Assembly (NCBI GenBank): GCA_018268675.1
Contig: JAFDWB010000093.1
Span: forward strand, 60,847 to 124,846
Length of the DNA: 64,000 bases
Reading direction: 5' to 3'
Origin: Actinomycetota bacterium
GTDB taxonomy: Bacteria; Actinomycetota; Thermoleophilia; Solirubrobacterales; 70-9
Shown: positions 9,804 through 18,438 of the stretch, in pieces
Layout: every line of letters starts with the position of its first letter
Position numbering within the stretch: the first letter of the stretch is position 1
Notes under the pieces: generated by a model
What the model was told of the DNA's origin: nothing
Seen by the model: the letters and a program-made list of their open reading frames with translations, nothing else
Database searches by the model: none
Position numbers and translations under genes: made by a program

Positions 9804-11762
9804 TCAGTTCGGCGCGTGAACGAGGAACTCGTCCAGGTCCGGCACGCGCGTCATCTCCCAGTAGTCGACGCCGCGCCACGGAGTCATCGAGACGATCCGC
9901 CCGTACTTGTTGCGATACCAGGTGGTCATCCCCGGGTGAGTCCAGATCAGGTGCTCATGTTCGGCGTCGATCCGGCGGTTGTAATCCTCGGTCACGTCGG
10001 CCCTCACCTCGAGGCTTCCGATCCCCCCCTCGACCATCGCGATCAGCAGCCGCGACGTGTAGGCGATCGCCGACTCGGCCATGTAGATGGCGCTGCCGCC
10101 GTGGCCGGTGAAGGTGTGCGGACCGCCGATCAGGAAGAGATTGGGGAAGTTCGGCACCGAGACGCCGAGGTAGGCGGAGGCGTCCTCGTCGCCCCATTGT
10201 CGGTGCAACTCGACGCCGCCGCGACCGTGAACCTCGACCGGCCAAAGGATGCGGGTGCTGTGGAACCCGGTGGCGAGCACGACCACGTCGACCGGGTAGC
10301 GCTCGCCATCCCCGGTGACGACAGCCTCCTCGCTAAATGCGGCGACATCCTCGGCGATCAGCTCGACGTCGGGGCGACGCAGGGTCCGATACCAACCGTT
10401 GTCCATCAGGATCCGCTTGCCGTAGGGCGGATAGGTCGGCACCACCTTCGCCAGCAGATCGGGGCGCCCCTCGAGTTCGGCTTCGATGTGGGAGAGGAAG
10501 TATTCGCGGTGGCGGTCGTTGATCGCGTTCACCGACCGCTCCGGGTGTGGCCACTCAGGGTCGCGGCGGAGCGTCGCCAAGAGCTTGTCCTGGAACTGCC
10601 AGATCAGTCGCATCCGGTAGAAGCTCGCGTAGTAGGGCACGTGCTCCATCAGCAGGCGGGCGCCGTCGGACACCTCGCGCAGGTAGTTGGCGTTGGGGGC
10701 AACCCACTGGGCCGAACGCTGGAAGACAAGGACGCGCTCGGCGCTGTCGGCAATCGCCGGGACGATCTGCATGGCCGTCGCCCCGGTGCCGATCACGGCG
10801 ACCCGCTTGCCGGCCAGGTCGACCGAGTAATCCCACTCTGCCGGATGGAACATCGGCCCGCGAAACCTCTCCATCCCCTCGATCTTCGGAATCTTGGGAC
10901 GGCCGATGATCCCGACGCAGGAGATCACGACACGTGCTTCGTAGGTGCGGCGCGCACCACCGGAGGTGCGGGCCTGCGCGGTCCAGACCTCACGCTCCTC
11001 ATCCCAGTCGAGCCGCTCGACCTCGGTTTCGAAACTGACGCGGTCAGTCACGCCGTGCTCATCCGCGACCCGTTGCAGGTAGCCGAGGATTTCCGGCTGT
11101 TTGGCGTAGTAGCGCCCCCACGACCGGTTCGGCGAGAAAGACAGCGAATACATATGGGTGGGGGTGTCGACGCCGGCCCCGGGATAGTCGTTCTCCCACC
11201 AGACGCCGCCGACCGACGGATTCTTGTCGACGATCGTGTGCTCGATCCCGAGCGCCTCGAGCATCGTCCCGACCGCGATCCCCGAGGGTCCGGCGCCGAT
11301 CACCAGGGCGCTCATCTCGTCGGCGGCCGTCGGACGCGCGCCGTGCCAGGCGACGTCCTCGCGGGGAACGAATCCCGCCTCCTCGGCCATCGGCCGCCCG
11401 TACTCGGAGGGCACCTCCTCGCCCAGGGAGACGCTGACCATACGGATCAGCTCGTCGTCGTCGGGCGGCGGCGGGACCTCGACGCGCTCTTCGCGCAGTT
11501 CCCTCAGAACATCGAAGGCCGCCCCGCGGATCTCCTCCTGGCGCTCCTCGGTGAAGCCGCCGGAGTCGTTGTCTTCGAGCGCCCGTGCGCGCGTCGGGCG
11601 GTAGGGCTCCTCGAGCCACCGCTCTTCCCCGGTCAGCATCTTCAGGACCAGCAGGAGAAGCGGCAGGTTGCCCTCCGCGATCGCCGCCCGGAGATGGGCG
11701 TCGTCAGCTGCCAGCGGCGGCAGCGACCGGTCGATCGGCTGGTATGGCCCAGAGGGTGACAT
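9804..11762 (-). CDS. Baeyer-Villiger monooxygenase, long HAPMO-like form
   Basis: FAD- and NADPH-dependent monooxygenase of 652 residues that inserts oxygen beside a carbonyl to give an ester or lactone. The Baeyer-Villiger fingerprint FxGxxxHxxxWD is complete (Phe300 to Asp311). FAD Rossmann motif GAGPSG is at 156-161 and the NADPH motif GTGATA at 325-330. The ~150-residue N-terminal extension before the first Rossmann fold matches 4-hydroxyacetophenone monooxygenase rather than cyclohexanone monooxygenase. There is no ribosome site; TAGTAT sits 9 bases before the ATG, suggesting a leaderless start. Aryl or cyclic ketones are both possible substrates. Confidence 0.92.
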   Translation of the reverse strand: MSPSGPYQPIDRSLPPLAADDAHLRAAIAEGNLPLLLLVLKMLTGEERWLEEPYRPTRARALEDNDSGGFTEERQEEIRGAAFDVLRELREERVEVPPPPDDDELIRMVSVSLGEEVPSEYGRPMAEEAGFVPREDVAWHGARPTAADEMSALVIGAGPSGIAVGTMLEALGIEHTIVDKNPSVGGVWWENDYPGAGVDTPTHMYSLSFSPNRSWGRYYAKQPEILGYLQRVADEHGVTDRVSFETEVERLDWDEEREVWTAQARTSGGARRTYEARVVISCVGIIGRPKIPKIEGMERFRGPMFHPAEWDYSVDLAGKRVAVIGTGATAMQIVPAIADSAERVLVFQRSAQWVAPNANYLREVSDGARLLMEHVPYYASFYRMRLIWQFQDKLLATLRRDPEWPHPERSVNAINDRHREYFLSHIEAELEGRPDLLAKVVPTYPPYGKRILMDNGWYRTLRRPDVELIAEDVAAFSEEAVVTGDGERYPVDVVVLATGFHSTRILWPVEVHGRGGVELHRQWGDEDASAYLGVSVPNFPNLFLIGGPHTFTGHGGSAIYMAESAIAYTSRLLIAMVEGGIGSLEVRADVTEDYNRRIDAEHEHLIWTHPGMTTWYRNKYGRIVSMTPWRGVDYWEMTRVPDLDEFLVHAPN

Positions 11763-11771
11763 TGCCGGAGG

Positions 11772-11795
11772 ATACTAAAAAATCAAATTTAGATT
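11772..11795. promoter_or_regulatory. Leaderless -10 and TTAGATT core before BVMO gene
   Basis: TAGTAT on the minus strand (11772-11777) lies 9 bases before the monooxygenase ATG. Immediately upstream is an AT-rich stretch containing TTAGATT on the plus strand (11789-11795), pointing to the thioesterase gene. The TTC box of the other sites is not at the matching position, so this is the weakest member of the set. Confidence 0.4.
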
Positions 11796-11916
11796 CGAAA
11801 ATTCTTCACCTGAGTCGATTCCGTGACCTCTTCGCCCCCGACCTATCCGTTCAACCCACTCCTGGCACGCCCGGTGCGCTGCCTCCGGTCTCGCTCAGCT
11901 CATCGAGTATCTCGGT

Positions 11917-11938
11917 AATCTAACCTTAGTAAGAATGC
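11917..11938 (-). promoter_or_regulatory. Shared promoter element in BVMO/thioesterase gap
   Basis: The minus strand reads ATTCTTA, then six variable bases, then TTAGATT, facing the BVMO gene with a leader of about 150 bases. On the plus strand TAACCT (11921-11926) lies 8 bases before the thioesterase ATG, a leaderless spacing. The element therefore overlaps the thioesterase start. Confidence 0.45.
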
Positions 11939-12369
11939 GAGCGAACCGCGGGGCGGTAATCATCGAAGGCCTCTCCCAGGCGGCGTTCGTGCGTCGACTC
12001 GGGATTGAGATCGAGACGGTCGACGTCGACCGGGCGGTCCTGTCGCTGGCCTTCGACGACGAGAAGGTGACCGTCCAGGACATCATCCACGGCGGCGCGA
12101 TCGCCTCGCTGATCGACACCGCCGCCGTCGTCGCCGCCTGGTCGACGGTCGACTTCGAGGGCGACCAGGCTCACGGCGCGACGGTCAGCCTCACGGTCAA
12201 TTACCTCTCCTCAGCGCGTGCCCAGGGAATCTCGGCGGAGGCGAAGGTGCAGCGGCGCGGGTCCAGCATCGCCTTCCTCGAGGTGACCGTCACCGGATGT
12301 GAGGACGGCCGCGTCATCGCCACCGGTCTGGTCACTTACCGCCTGGCTGGGGCCCGCACCACGTTCTGA
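11935..12369 (+). CDS. PaaI-type hotdog thioesterase
   Basis: 144 residues of the acyl-CoA thioesterase hotdog fold. HGGAIASLIDTAAVVAAW is the central helix motif, followed by the strands VSLTVNYLSSAR and RGSSIAFLEVTVT. It probably hydrolyses aryl- or acyl-CoA esters and recycles CoA in this catabolic region, as PaaI does in phenylacetate degradation. There is no ribosome site before the ATG, so leaderless translation is likely. It diverges from the BVMO gene. Confidence 0.88.
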   Translation: MRANRGAVIIEGLSQAAFVRRLGIEIETVDVDRAVLSLAFDDEKVTVQDIIHGGAIASLIDTAAVVAAWSTVDFEGDQAHGATVSLTVNYLSSARAQGISAEAKVQRRGSSIAFLEVTVTGCEDGRVIATGLVTYRLAGARTTF

Positions 12370-12561
12370 AGCTCTTCCCCGTCGGCCCATCGACACGCCT
12401 GCCGAGCGGCAAGCTCGATCGCGCGGTGATTTCCCAGCGACGAGTTGCCGGCGAGGTACGGGGTGATCGACAAGACACCGGGAGCGGCCCAGAGAGGATG
12501 CGCGTCCCAGATCTATCCGACCAAGGACGAGAACGTACCCGAGGACACCGTCGGACCGCGC

Positions 12562-13707
12562 TCAGCGGCGGAGGCCGGCCTGCCGCAGCAACGGGATGAC
12601 GCGCTCGCCGAAGTAGCCGAGTTCCTGTTCCCAGTCGGTGAATCCGAGCATCGCGCCGTCGAGGCCGGAGTCAGCAATCGCGGCCAGCTGGTCGACCACC
12701 GCCTCGGGGTCGCCGACCACGAGGGCGGCGCCTGCACCGGCGATGAACTGTTCAGCGAGCGGCCCGCGAATGTTGTCGTCGAACGATCCGCTCTGGATCC
12801 CGAGCACCGAGATCCAGTTGTTGGCCGCCTCCCAGTCGGCTTCGTCGAGGATCCACTCGAGCGCTTCGCGCGCCTCGGCCTCGGTGTCGCGGCAGATCAC
12901 CAGCGCGTAGGTGAGGACGCCGATCTCCCTGCCGTAGCTCTCACGCGCGGTGGCCTTCACCGCGTCGACGTAGTCCTTCGCCGCACCAGCCGACGTGTAC
13001 GAGGCGAAATTGAAGTCGGCGTGTCGGGCCGCCCAGGCGGCGCCGGTCGGCGAGCTGCCCGCATTGAGGACCACCGGGCGCGTCTGCACCGGCTTCGGGT
13101 GCGCTTGCGCCGCGACCAGCGAGTAGAAGCGGCCCGCGTGGTCGAAAGGCGCCTCCTCCGTCCACAGCCGGTCGACCACCTCGATCCACTCCGCTCCGAC
13201 TTCGTAGCGGGTCTCGTGGTCGCGCTGTTTCATGCCGAACATCTCGAACTCGGGCTCGAGCCACCCCATCACCACGTTAAGGCCGGCGCGCCCGGCGGCG
13301 ATGTGGTCGATCGTCGTCACCATCTTGGCGGCGACGATCGGGTGAAAGATCGGCACATGGACGGTGGAGAAGGCCATGATCCGCTCGGTGCTCGCCGCCA
13401 CCGCCGCGGCGAACGTCATCGTCTCGAAGCTACAGCCTGACCAGTCGGTGGCGCCGCCAACTCCCCGCCACCGGGCCACCGGGATGAAGGCATCGAGGCC
13501 GAGCGCGTCGGCGCGTCGGGCGAGCTCAAGCTGGTAGCCCCACTCGATCCGATGGCTCGAGTGGGCCTTCGAGATCACCATCCCGCCGCTGGTGTTCATC
13601 GAGAAGAGGCCCAGCTTGAGTCGATTCGACTCGTCGTAGAGCGGGCTGTCGCGTCGCCTCTCCGCGGCCAGTCGCTCCGCGTCTTCGCCCGTCGGCGCCA
13701 CCGTCAC
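12562..13707 (-). CDS. Luciferase-like (LLM) flavin-dependent monooxygenase
   Basis: 381 residues, TIM-barrel FMNH2-dependent monooxygenase. Segments GLNVVMGWLEPEFEMFG, ARHADFNFASYTSAG and the C-terminal FGERVIPLLRQ resemble the pyrimidine monooxygenase RutA and the alkanesulfonate monooxygenase SsuD. The rest of a Rut or Ssu pathway is absent, so the substrate is open. It overlaps the NTF2-like gene by 4 bp (ATGA) and is the last gene of the lipoprotein/ABC operon, so it probably acts on what that transporter imports. No flavin reductase is in the operon; the FMN reductase at 36.2 kb is far away. Confidence 0.88.
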   Translation of the reverse strand: MTVAPTGEDAERLAAERRRDSPLYDESNRLKLGLFSMNTSGGMVISKAHSSHRIEWGYQLELARRADALGLDAFIPVARWRGVGGATDWSGCSFETMTFAAAVAASTERIMAFSTVHVPIFHPIVAAKMVTTIDHIAAGRAGLNVVMGWLEPEFEMFGMKQRDHETRYEVGAEWIEVVDRLWTEEAPFDHAGRFYSLVAAQAHPKPVQTRPVVLNAGSSPTGAAWAARHADFNFASYTSAGAAKDYVDAVKATARESYGREIGVLTYALVICRDTEAEAREALEWILDEADWEAANNWISVLGIQSGSFDDNIRGPLAEQFIAGAGAALVVGDPEAVVDQLAAIADSGLDGAMLGFTDWEQELGYFGERVIPLLRQAGLRR

Positions 13708-14231
13708 TCTCGCTCGGCGGAGAAATCGACCCCGTAACAGTCGAGGAACATCTGCCCGAGGCGACCGAGCTCGCCGCCGTCATCGACCAGTTTCGCGGCA
13801 CCCCGGAACATCACGTCCGAATCGCCCTCGGTCCAGGTGGCATGAAGAGTTTTGCGGCGGATCAGCCACCCCGTTCCGGTCCGCACGACCTTGTCGTGAT
13901 ACTCGCCGCCGATCATGAAGACCTCGCCCTCGAAGAGATGCGGCGCGTGCACGTAGCAGACGACGTCGGCCTCGTCTCCTTTCACTTCGGCGGTGATGTT
14001 CGAGATCAGGTGTTGGTTCACATCGAGACCTTCGAGGCCGCCGCGAAGGTGGTCGAGCAACTCATCGGGTCCGCTTTTCACCCCGCCCTGGTCGAGGTAG
14101 TCGACGACCGCGTCGGGGGTGAAGGCCGACAGCAGCAGGTCCCAGTCTCGGCGGTCGAGGCCGCTGCAGTAGCGGTACTCGAGATCCTGGATCTCGATCC
14201 GGTCGAGCAGGTAGCGGGTGGTGTCATCCAT
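13704..14231 (-). CDS. NTF2-like/SnoaL-fold protein
   Basis: 175 residues with the cone-shaped SnoaL/scytalone dehydratase signature: an N-terminal helix ending IQDLEYRYCSGLDRRDWD, LLSAFTPDAVVDY, and a late GGEYHDKVVRTGTGWLI strand pair. Such proteins serve as small dehydratases, isomerases or ring-dioxygenase beta-like partners. A clear AAAGGAGAACAAG ribosome site precedes the ATG. It is coupled to the LLM monooxygenase, suggesting consecutive steps on one substrate. Confidence 0.82.
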   Translation of the reverse strand: MDDTTRYLLDRIEIQDLEYRYCSGLDRRDWDLLLSAFTPDAVVDYLDQGGVKSGPDELLDHLRGGLEGLDVNQHLISNITAEVKGDEADVVCYVHAPHLFEGEVFMIGGEYHDKVVRTGTGWLIRRKTLHATWTEGDSDVMFRGAAKLVDDGGELGRLGQMFLDCYGVDFSAERE

Positions 14232-14269
14232 CTTGTTCTCCTTTTCGGTGAGAGGTCCTCGAAGTCGGA

Positions 14270-15280
14270 TCAGCCGATCCGCACTCGTCTCGACTCGGCC
14301 CGCGCACCGAGCACCGAGAGGAGCAGAACGGCTCCGTTGAACAGCGGCTGCCCCCAGAACGGCACACCGACCAGGCTCAGCCCGTTGTAGCCGACCGCGA
14401 TCAGCAGGATGGCGATGATCGAGCCGGGCACGTTGAAGTAACCGGGGCGGTAGGCGACCACGCCCAGGAACGCCCCTGCATACGCAGGTAGCAGAAGTTC
14501 AGGTCCGAAGGTCGGGCTGGCGCTGGTCGTCGTCGCCAACTGGGCCAACCCGGCGAAGCCGACGAGGATGCCGGCCCCGACGAAGGCGAGGGTCTTGATC
14601 CTCCCGGTCCGAACCCCGGCCAGGAACGCTACCCGTTCGGAGCCGCCGGTGGCGTAGAGCCGCCGTCCGAACGGGGTCTGCTCAAGCAGGTAGACGAGCA
14701 CGACTGCGATCAAGAGAATGACCCAGATCGGCAAGGCGATGCCGAGGAATTTGTCCCGCCCGAAGGTGGCGAGGCTTTGCGGCAGCCCTTCGAACAACAC
14801 TTCGCCACCCGAGATCGCGAGCGTGCCGCCACTGAGGATGATCCCCACCCCGAGCGTCGCGATGAACGAATTGATCTTGAAGCGGACGATGAAGAGTGAG
14901 TTGAAGAGGCCGACGAAGACGCCGAGGAGGAGCACCGCGAGGATCATCGGCACCAGGCCCCACCCCTGCCCGGCGAGGTAGGCACCGAACATCGTCGCCA
15001 GTCCCGCCGCGTAACCAAGCGAGAGGTCGAACTCGCCGGCGATCAACGGCAGTAGGGCCGCCAGCGTGATCAGCGCAACCACCGCCTGCTGATTGACCAA
15101 GGTGGTGAGATTTGTGGTGGTGAGGAAGTTCGAACTCGCGATCGAGAAGCCGACGATGAGGATCGCCAGCATCAACAGAGTGGGGTATCGAAACAGCAGC
15201 GCCAGCCAGCGATTCGGAGCCTTCGAGGTGATCGGGTTGGCGGGCGCATCGCTCACCTGCGTTTCAACCGACGTCGTCAT
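14270..15280 (-). CDS. ABC transporter permease, ribose/xylose type
   Basis: 336 residues, highly hydrophobic, with about nine membrane segments. It matches the RbsC/XylH family of inner-membrane permeases (GEFDLSLGYAAGLATMFGAYLA; VVAYRPGYFNVPGS near the C-terminus). It partners the ATPase gene 9 bp upstream. The family classically moves sugars, but related systems import autoinducer-2 and other small polar compounds, so its place in a catabolic operon leaves the ligand open. Confidence 0.92.
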   Translation of the reverse strand: MTTSVETQVSDAPANPITSKAPNRWLALLFRYPTLLMLAILIVGFSIASSNFLTTTNLTTLVNQQAVVALITLAALLPLIAGEFDLSLGYAAGLATMFGAYLAGQGWGLVPMILAVLLLGVFVGLFNSLFIVRFKINSFIATLGVGIILSGGTLAISGGEVLFEGLPQSLATFGRDKFLGIALPIWVILLIAVVLVYLLEQTPFGRRLYATGGSERVAFLAGVRTGRIKTLAFVGAGILVGFAGLAQLATTTSASPTFGPELLLPAYAGAFLGVVAYRPGYFNVPGSIIAILLIAVGYNGLSLVGVPFWGQPLFNGAVLLLSVLGARAESRRVRIG

Positions 15281-15289
15281 TCCTTCTGC

Positions 15290-16882
15290 CTAACCTCCGT
15301 ATGCGGCGAGGATGTCGAGCGCCTCGGGCGCTTCAAGTTCCTCGCGGTTCAGTTCCTTTGCGACCCGGCCCCCGGCGATCGCCACCACCCGCGTGCACTG
15401 CCGGACGAGCTGCTCCGGCTCGCTCGAGAGGAGCACCACCGCGAGGCCGTCCTCCGCGGCTTCGCCGACAAACCGAAAGATCTGCTCGCGCGCGCCCGGG
15501 TCCACTCCGACGGTCGGGTCGTCGAGGATCAGCACCCGCGGCCGGGTCAGTAGCCACTTCGCGATCACGACCTTCTGCTGGTTGCCACCGCTCAGGGTGC
15601 CCATCAGCGCGTCCGGGTTGGGCGGGCTGACGTTCAACGCTTCAATCAGCCGCGCGACGACCTTCCGTTCGTCGCGCTTCCTCCCCCAGAAGCGGCGGGC
15701 CTCGGGGAGCGTGATGTTCTCCCTCACCGAGAGCGACATCACCCCTCCCTCCTTGTGCCGATCGCTCGGCGTGCGAGCGATGCCCATCCTCATCGCGTCG
15801 ACCGGGTCGGCATCGCGCGCCAACTCGTGTCCCGCGACGCGGATCGTCCCGCCCTGGCGGCGCCTGGCGCCGGCCAGGATCTCCGGCAGCTCGTGGACGC
15901 CGCTGTCGGCAGTGCCGGTCAGCCCGACGATCTCGCCCGGGTGCACTTTGAGTGCCGTCTTTCGCAGCAGGGCACCCTCAAGATCCTCGATCTCGAGAGC
16001 GGGCCTCTTCCGGTCTTCGCCGAGGTCCTCGCGCCGCCAGACGCCACGAATTTCGGCAATCCCTCCCGATCCGCCTTCGACCTTCAGTTCGGCAACGGGA
16101 GCTGCCTGCCTGACCCTGTCCGGCTTCGGCGCCTGATCCTTTGGCGGTACCGCCGCCATCAGATTGACCATCTCGGTGAGGGTCAGGTCGGCGGCCGGCC
16201 CCGAATAGACGACAGCACCGCCCGAGAGGACGATGGTGCGATCGGCGAAGGCGAGGACCTCCTTGAAGCGATGGGTCACCATCAGGATCGGGATGCCGAT
16301 CCCGCGCAGGCGAGCGGCTCCGGCGAGGAACTCCGCCGCGTCCCCCTCGGCGATATGCGCCGTCACCTCGTCGAGGATCAGCAGCTCGACCCCCTGGTCG
16401 GCGTCGGCGAGCGTCATCGCCAGTGCGACCATCGCCCGCTGGGACGGTGACAGAGTCGCCGGCAGCGCGTCGGGGCTGACCTCCACTCCGTACCGCTCCA
16501 ACGCCTGCTGCACGTGCCGGGTCAATTTTCGCCACCGGATCGGCGCCGCGCTGCCGCGTCCCGGGAACCCCGTCGACAAACCGAAGTTCTCCTTCACCGA
16601 AAGAGAGTTGACCAGCGGGTTGTCCTGGTGCATCACACGGACCCCCGCCCGGGCCGCGTCGGTCGGGGTCAGAAACCGGCGCACCGCCGGAACCCCGCCG
16701 AGCTCGATCGAGCCTTCGTCGGGCTGATAGACGCCGGCGACGCATTTTGCGAAGGTCGACTTGCCGCTTCCGTTCGCGCCCAGCAAAGCCACCAGCTCGC
16801 CCTCGCCGACCTCCAAGCTCACATGATCCAGAGCTTGGAGGTCGCCGAAGGCCTTGGAGAGGTTGCGAGCACGGAGGCTCAT
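15290..16882 (-). CDS. ABC transporter ATPase, tandem RbsA-like
   Basis: 530 residues with two nucleotide-binding domains, as in RbsA and MglA. Domain 1 has a full Walker A (GANGSGKST, 35-43) and Walker B (LLILDEVTAH), but its signature reads LSPSQ instead of LSGGQ. Domain 2 has a degenerate Walker A (TGTADSGVHEL, around residue 325), as usual in this family, with a normal LSGGNQQ signature and LILDDPTVGVD. One active site is therefore expected to be weak. Its ATG overlaps the stop of the lipoprotein gene by one base. Confidence 0.93.
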   Translation of the reverse strand: MSLRARNLSKAFGDLQALDHVSLEVGEGELVALLGANGSGKSTFAKCVAGVYQPDEGSIELGGVPAVRRFLTPTDAARAGVRVMHQDNPLVNSLSVKENFGLSTGFPGRGSAAPIRWRKLTRHVQQALERYGVEVSPDALPATLSPSQRAMVALAMTLADADQGVELLILDEVTAHIAEGDAAEFLAGAARLRGIGIPILMVTHRFKEVLAFADRTIVLSGGAVVYSGPAADLTLTEMVNLMAAVPPKDQAPKPDRVRQAAPVAELKVEGGSGGIAEIRGVWRREDLGEDRKRPALEIEDLEGALLRKTALKVHPGEIVGLTGTADSGVHELPEILAGARRRQGGTIRVAGHELARDADPVDAMRMGIARTPSDRHKEGGVMSLSVRENITLPEARRFWGRKRDERKVVARLIEALNVSPPNPDALMGTLSGGNQQKVVIAKWLLTRPRVLILDDPTVGVDPGAREQIFRFVGEAAEDGLAVVLLSSEPEQLVRQCTRVVAIAGGRVAKELNREELEAPEALDILAAYGG

Positions 16883-18099
16883 CAGCCTCCGATGCCCCAG
16901 AGCTTTTCGAATTCGCCCCGGAAATCAAATGGCGCTTCCCACGGCGCCGCACCTTCGGGCGGCGCGTTCTTCTTCGTAAACAGCTTCAGCGGAACCTTCG
17001 GCACGGGGAGTTCCTGCCCGTTCAGCTGCCGCAGCATGGTGTCCGCCGCCTGCCAGCCGGCGTAGTTGTTTTCGTAGCGGAGGTCGGCGGCAATCACTTC
17101 TCCGTTGCGAACCAGCTTCAGCGCCCGCGGTTCGCCGCCCTCGCCGAGAACTTTCACCGGCAGGCCCGCCTGTTGGATCGCCCGCGCCAGCGGATAAGAC
17201 TGTCCGTCGTACCAGCACACCACCCAACCGATTTCCGGGTGGCTCTGCAGGAAGGCGACGATTTTCTGCGGCGCAGTAGTTTCGGCTTCTGCGGCTGAGG
17301 TCGTCATTTCGGATTCACTGCACCCTGGACATATTTCGCCGAGCTTTTCCCGGAACAGTTTGTTCTGGATCACGATCCCGCCAGACGATTTGTCTTCCAG
17401 CGTAAGCACCGAACCTTCACCGTTCGATTCGGCGGTGATGAAATTGACGTCCGCTTCGGTGGCTTCCGGGAACGAGAAGGCGATGTCGCTGAAAGTCCAG
17501 GGCCTGCCCGCCGGGTCGACCGCGGGATTGGGTGGGGTATCACCGTTGTAGAGGCTGAGTACCGGTACTTCGGCTTCTTCAGCTGCCTTCAGTCCCTGGC
17601 TGATCAGTTCGGCCGGCGTCGAGCTGACGACGATCGCTTCACGCCCTTCGTTGACCGCTTCGATGATCGCCTTGTTCCACTTCGCGGGTTCGTATTCGAC
17701 GTTGAAATCCTTCACGTTCCAACCGAGTGCTTCGCCCGCTTCCTGGAACGCTTCGGAGTTTTCGCTGCAGCCGACCAGCGAAGAGGCACAAGGGATCACC
17801 GCGGCCGAGATCTTCGGAACTGCCTTCACCGGTTCAGTCGGGCCTTCCCATTTCGTCGGCCCTCTTTCCGCCGCTTCCGCGCCTGCCCGCGCCTTGTCGA
17901 CGTTGGCGCTGCCGCCGCTTTCGCCTGCCGGTGTTTCGCCGCTTTCACCCGCGGGCGCTCCGGTCTTTTCGCCGCTCGAAGTGCTGCTCGAGCCGCCGCC
18001 GCAGGCGGCGAGGGCAATGCCCAGCATCAGGACTGCGCCGCCGATCGACAGGGCGAGCTTCCAGGACCGGAACGGGCGAAACTCAACGCTTCGCTTCAT
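16882..18099 (-). CDS. Sugar-type ABC substrate-binding lipoprotein
   Basis: 405 residues from the ATG at 18099, which has GAGGAGAG just upstream; an ATG 30 bases earlier would put extra charged residues before the signal. The signal peptide ends in the lipobox LAAC with Cys33. A linker rich in Ser, Glu and Gly (about 35-75) precedes a periplasmic-binding domain of the ribose-binding type (SSTPAELISQGLKAAEEAEVPVL; GWVVCWYDGQSYPLARAI). It presents substrate to the RbsAC-like transporter encoded downstream. Codon choice favours GAA and TTC, unlike the GAG-rich neighbours. Confidence 0.92.
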   Translation of the reverse strand: MKRSVEFRPFRSWKLALSIGGAVLMLGIALAACGGGSSSTSSGEKTGAPAGESGETPAGESGGSANVDKARAGAEAAERGPTKWEGPTEPVKAVPKISAAVIPCASSLVGCSENSEAFQEAGEALGWNVKDFNVEYEPAKWNKAIIEAVNEGREAIVVSSTPAELISQGLKAAEEAEVPVLSLYNGDTPPNPAVDPAGRPWTFSDIAFSFPEATEADVNFITAESNGEGSVLTLEDKSSGGIVIQNKLFREKLGEICPGCSESEMTTSAAEAETTAPQKIVAFLQSHPEIGWVVCWYDGQSYPLARAIQQAGLPVKVLGEGGEPRALKLVRNGEVIAADLRYENNYAGWQAADTMLRQLNGQELPVPKVPLKLFTKKNAPPEGAAPWEAPFDFRGEFEKLWGIGG

Positions 18100-18154
18100 C
18101 TCTCTCCTCGGTTCGTGCCGGGGGCGCATCCCAAGCGCCTCGACTGTCCCGCGG

Positions 18155-18184
18155 AATCTAACTAGCCTTCGAATATTCTGTCAA
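18155..18184 (-). promoter_or_regulatory. Sigma70-type promoter of lipoprotein/ABC/LLM operon
   Basis: On the minus strand a consensus -35 TTGACA (18179-18184) and -10 TAGATT (18155-18160) are 18 bases apart, 55 bases before the lipoprotein start. The spacer contains TTCGAA, so it matches the shared element of this island; here the -35 box shows which part is promoter. Confidence 0.7.
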
Positions 18185-18438
18185 GTGCCGGCTAGATTCT
18201 AGGATACACTAGAAATTGCGCGAATAACGGTTTCAATAAGGCAAATATGCCTGTTTTGCTGTAGCCAGATTCAAAATGGGCTTCAAAAATTGCTACTATG
18301 ACTAGCAGGCGCAGATCACTCGAAATTGCCGGGGCTCGTCACCGCCGCCCTCCTCTCGGCACCGGGAGCCTCCGCTTGGGTCGTCTCGGCCTGGACCGTC
18401 GGCGGCTCGCAACACCTGCCCGGCGCGCCGCCTGAGAT
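18185..18438. other. AT-rich gap between TetR gene and its downstream operon
   Basis: No gene is visible. A CTAGATTCTAG palindrome at 18192-18202 lies just upstream of the -35 box and repeats the AATCTAG core, a good candidate operator. The stretch 18215-18305 is unusually AT-rich for this window. Confidence 0.5.

Noticed and set aside
12562..14231. Rut pyrimidine-degradation operon
   Set aside because: The LLM protein resembles RutA, but RutB-F partners are absent and the NTF2-like protein is unrelated to them.
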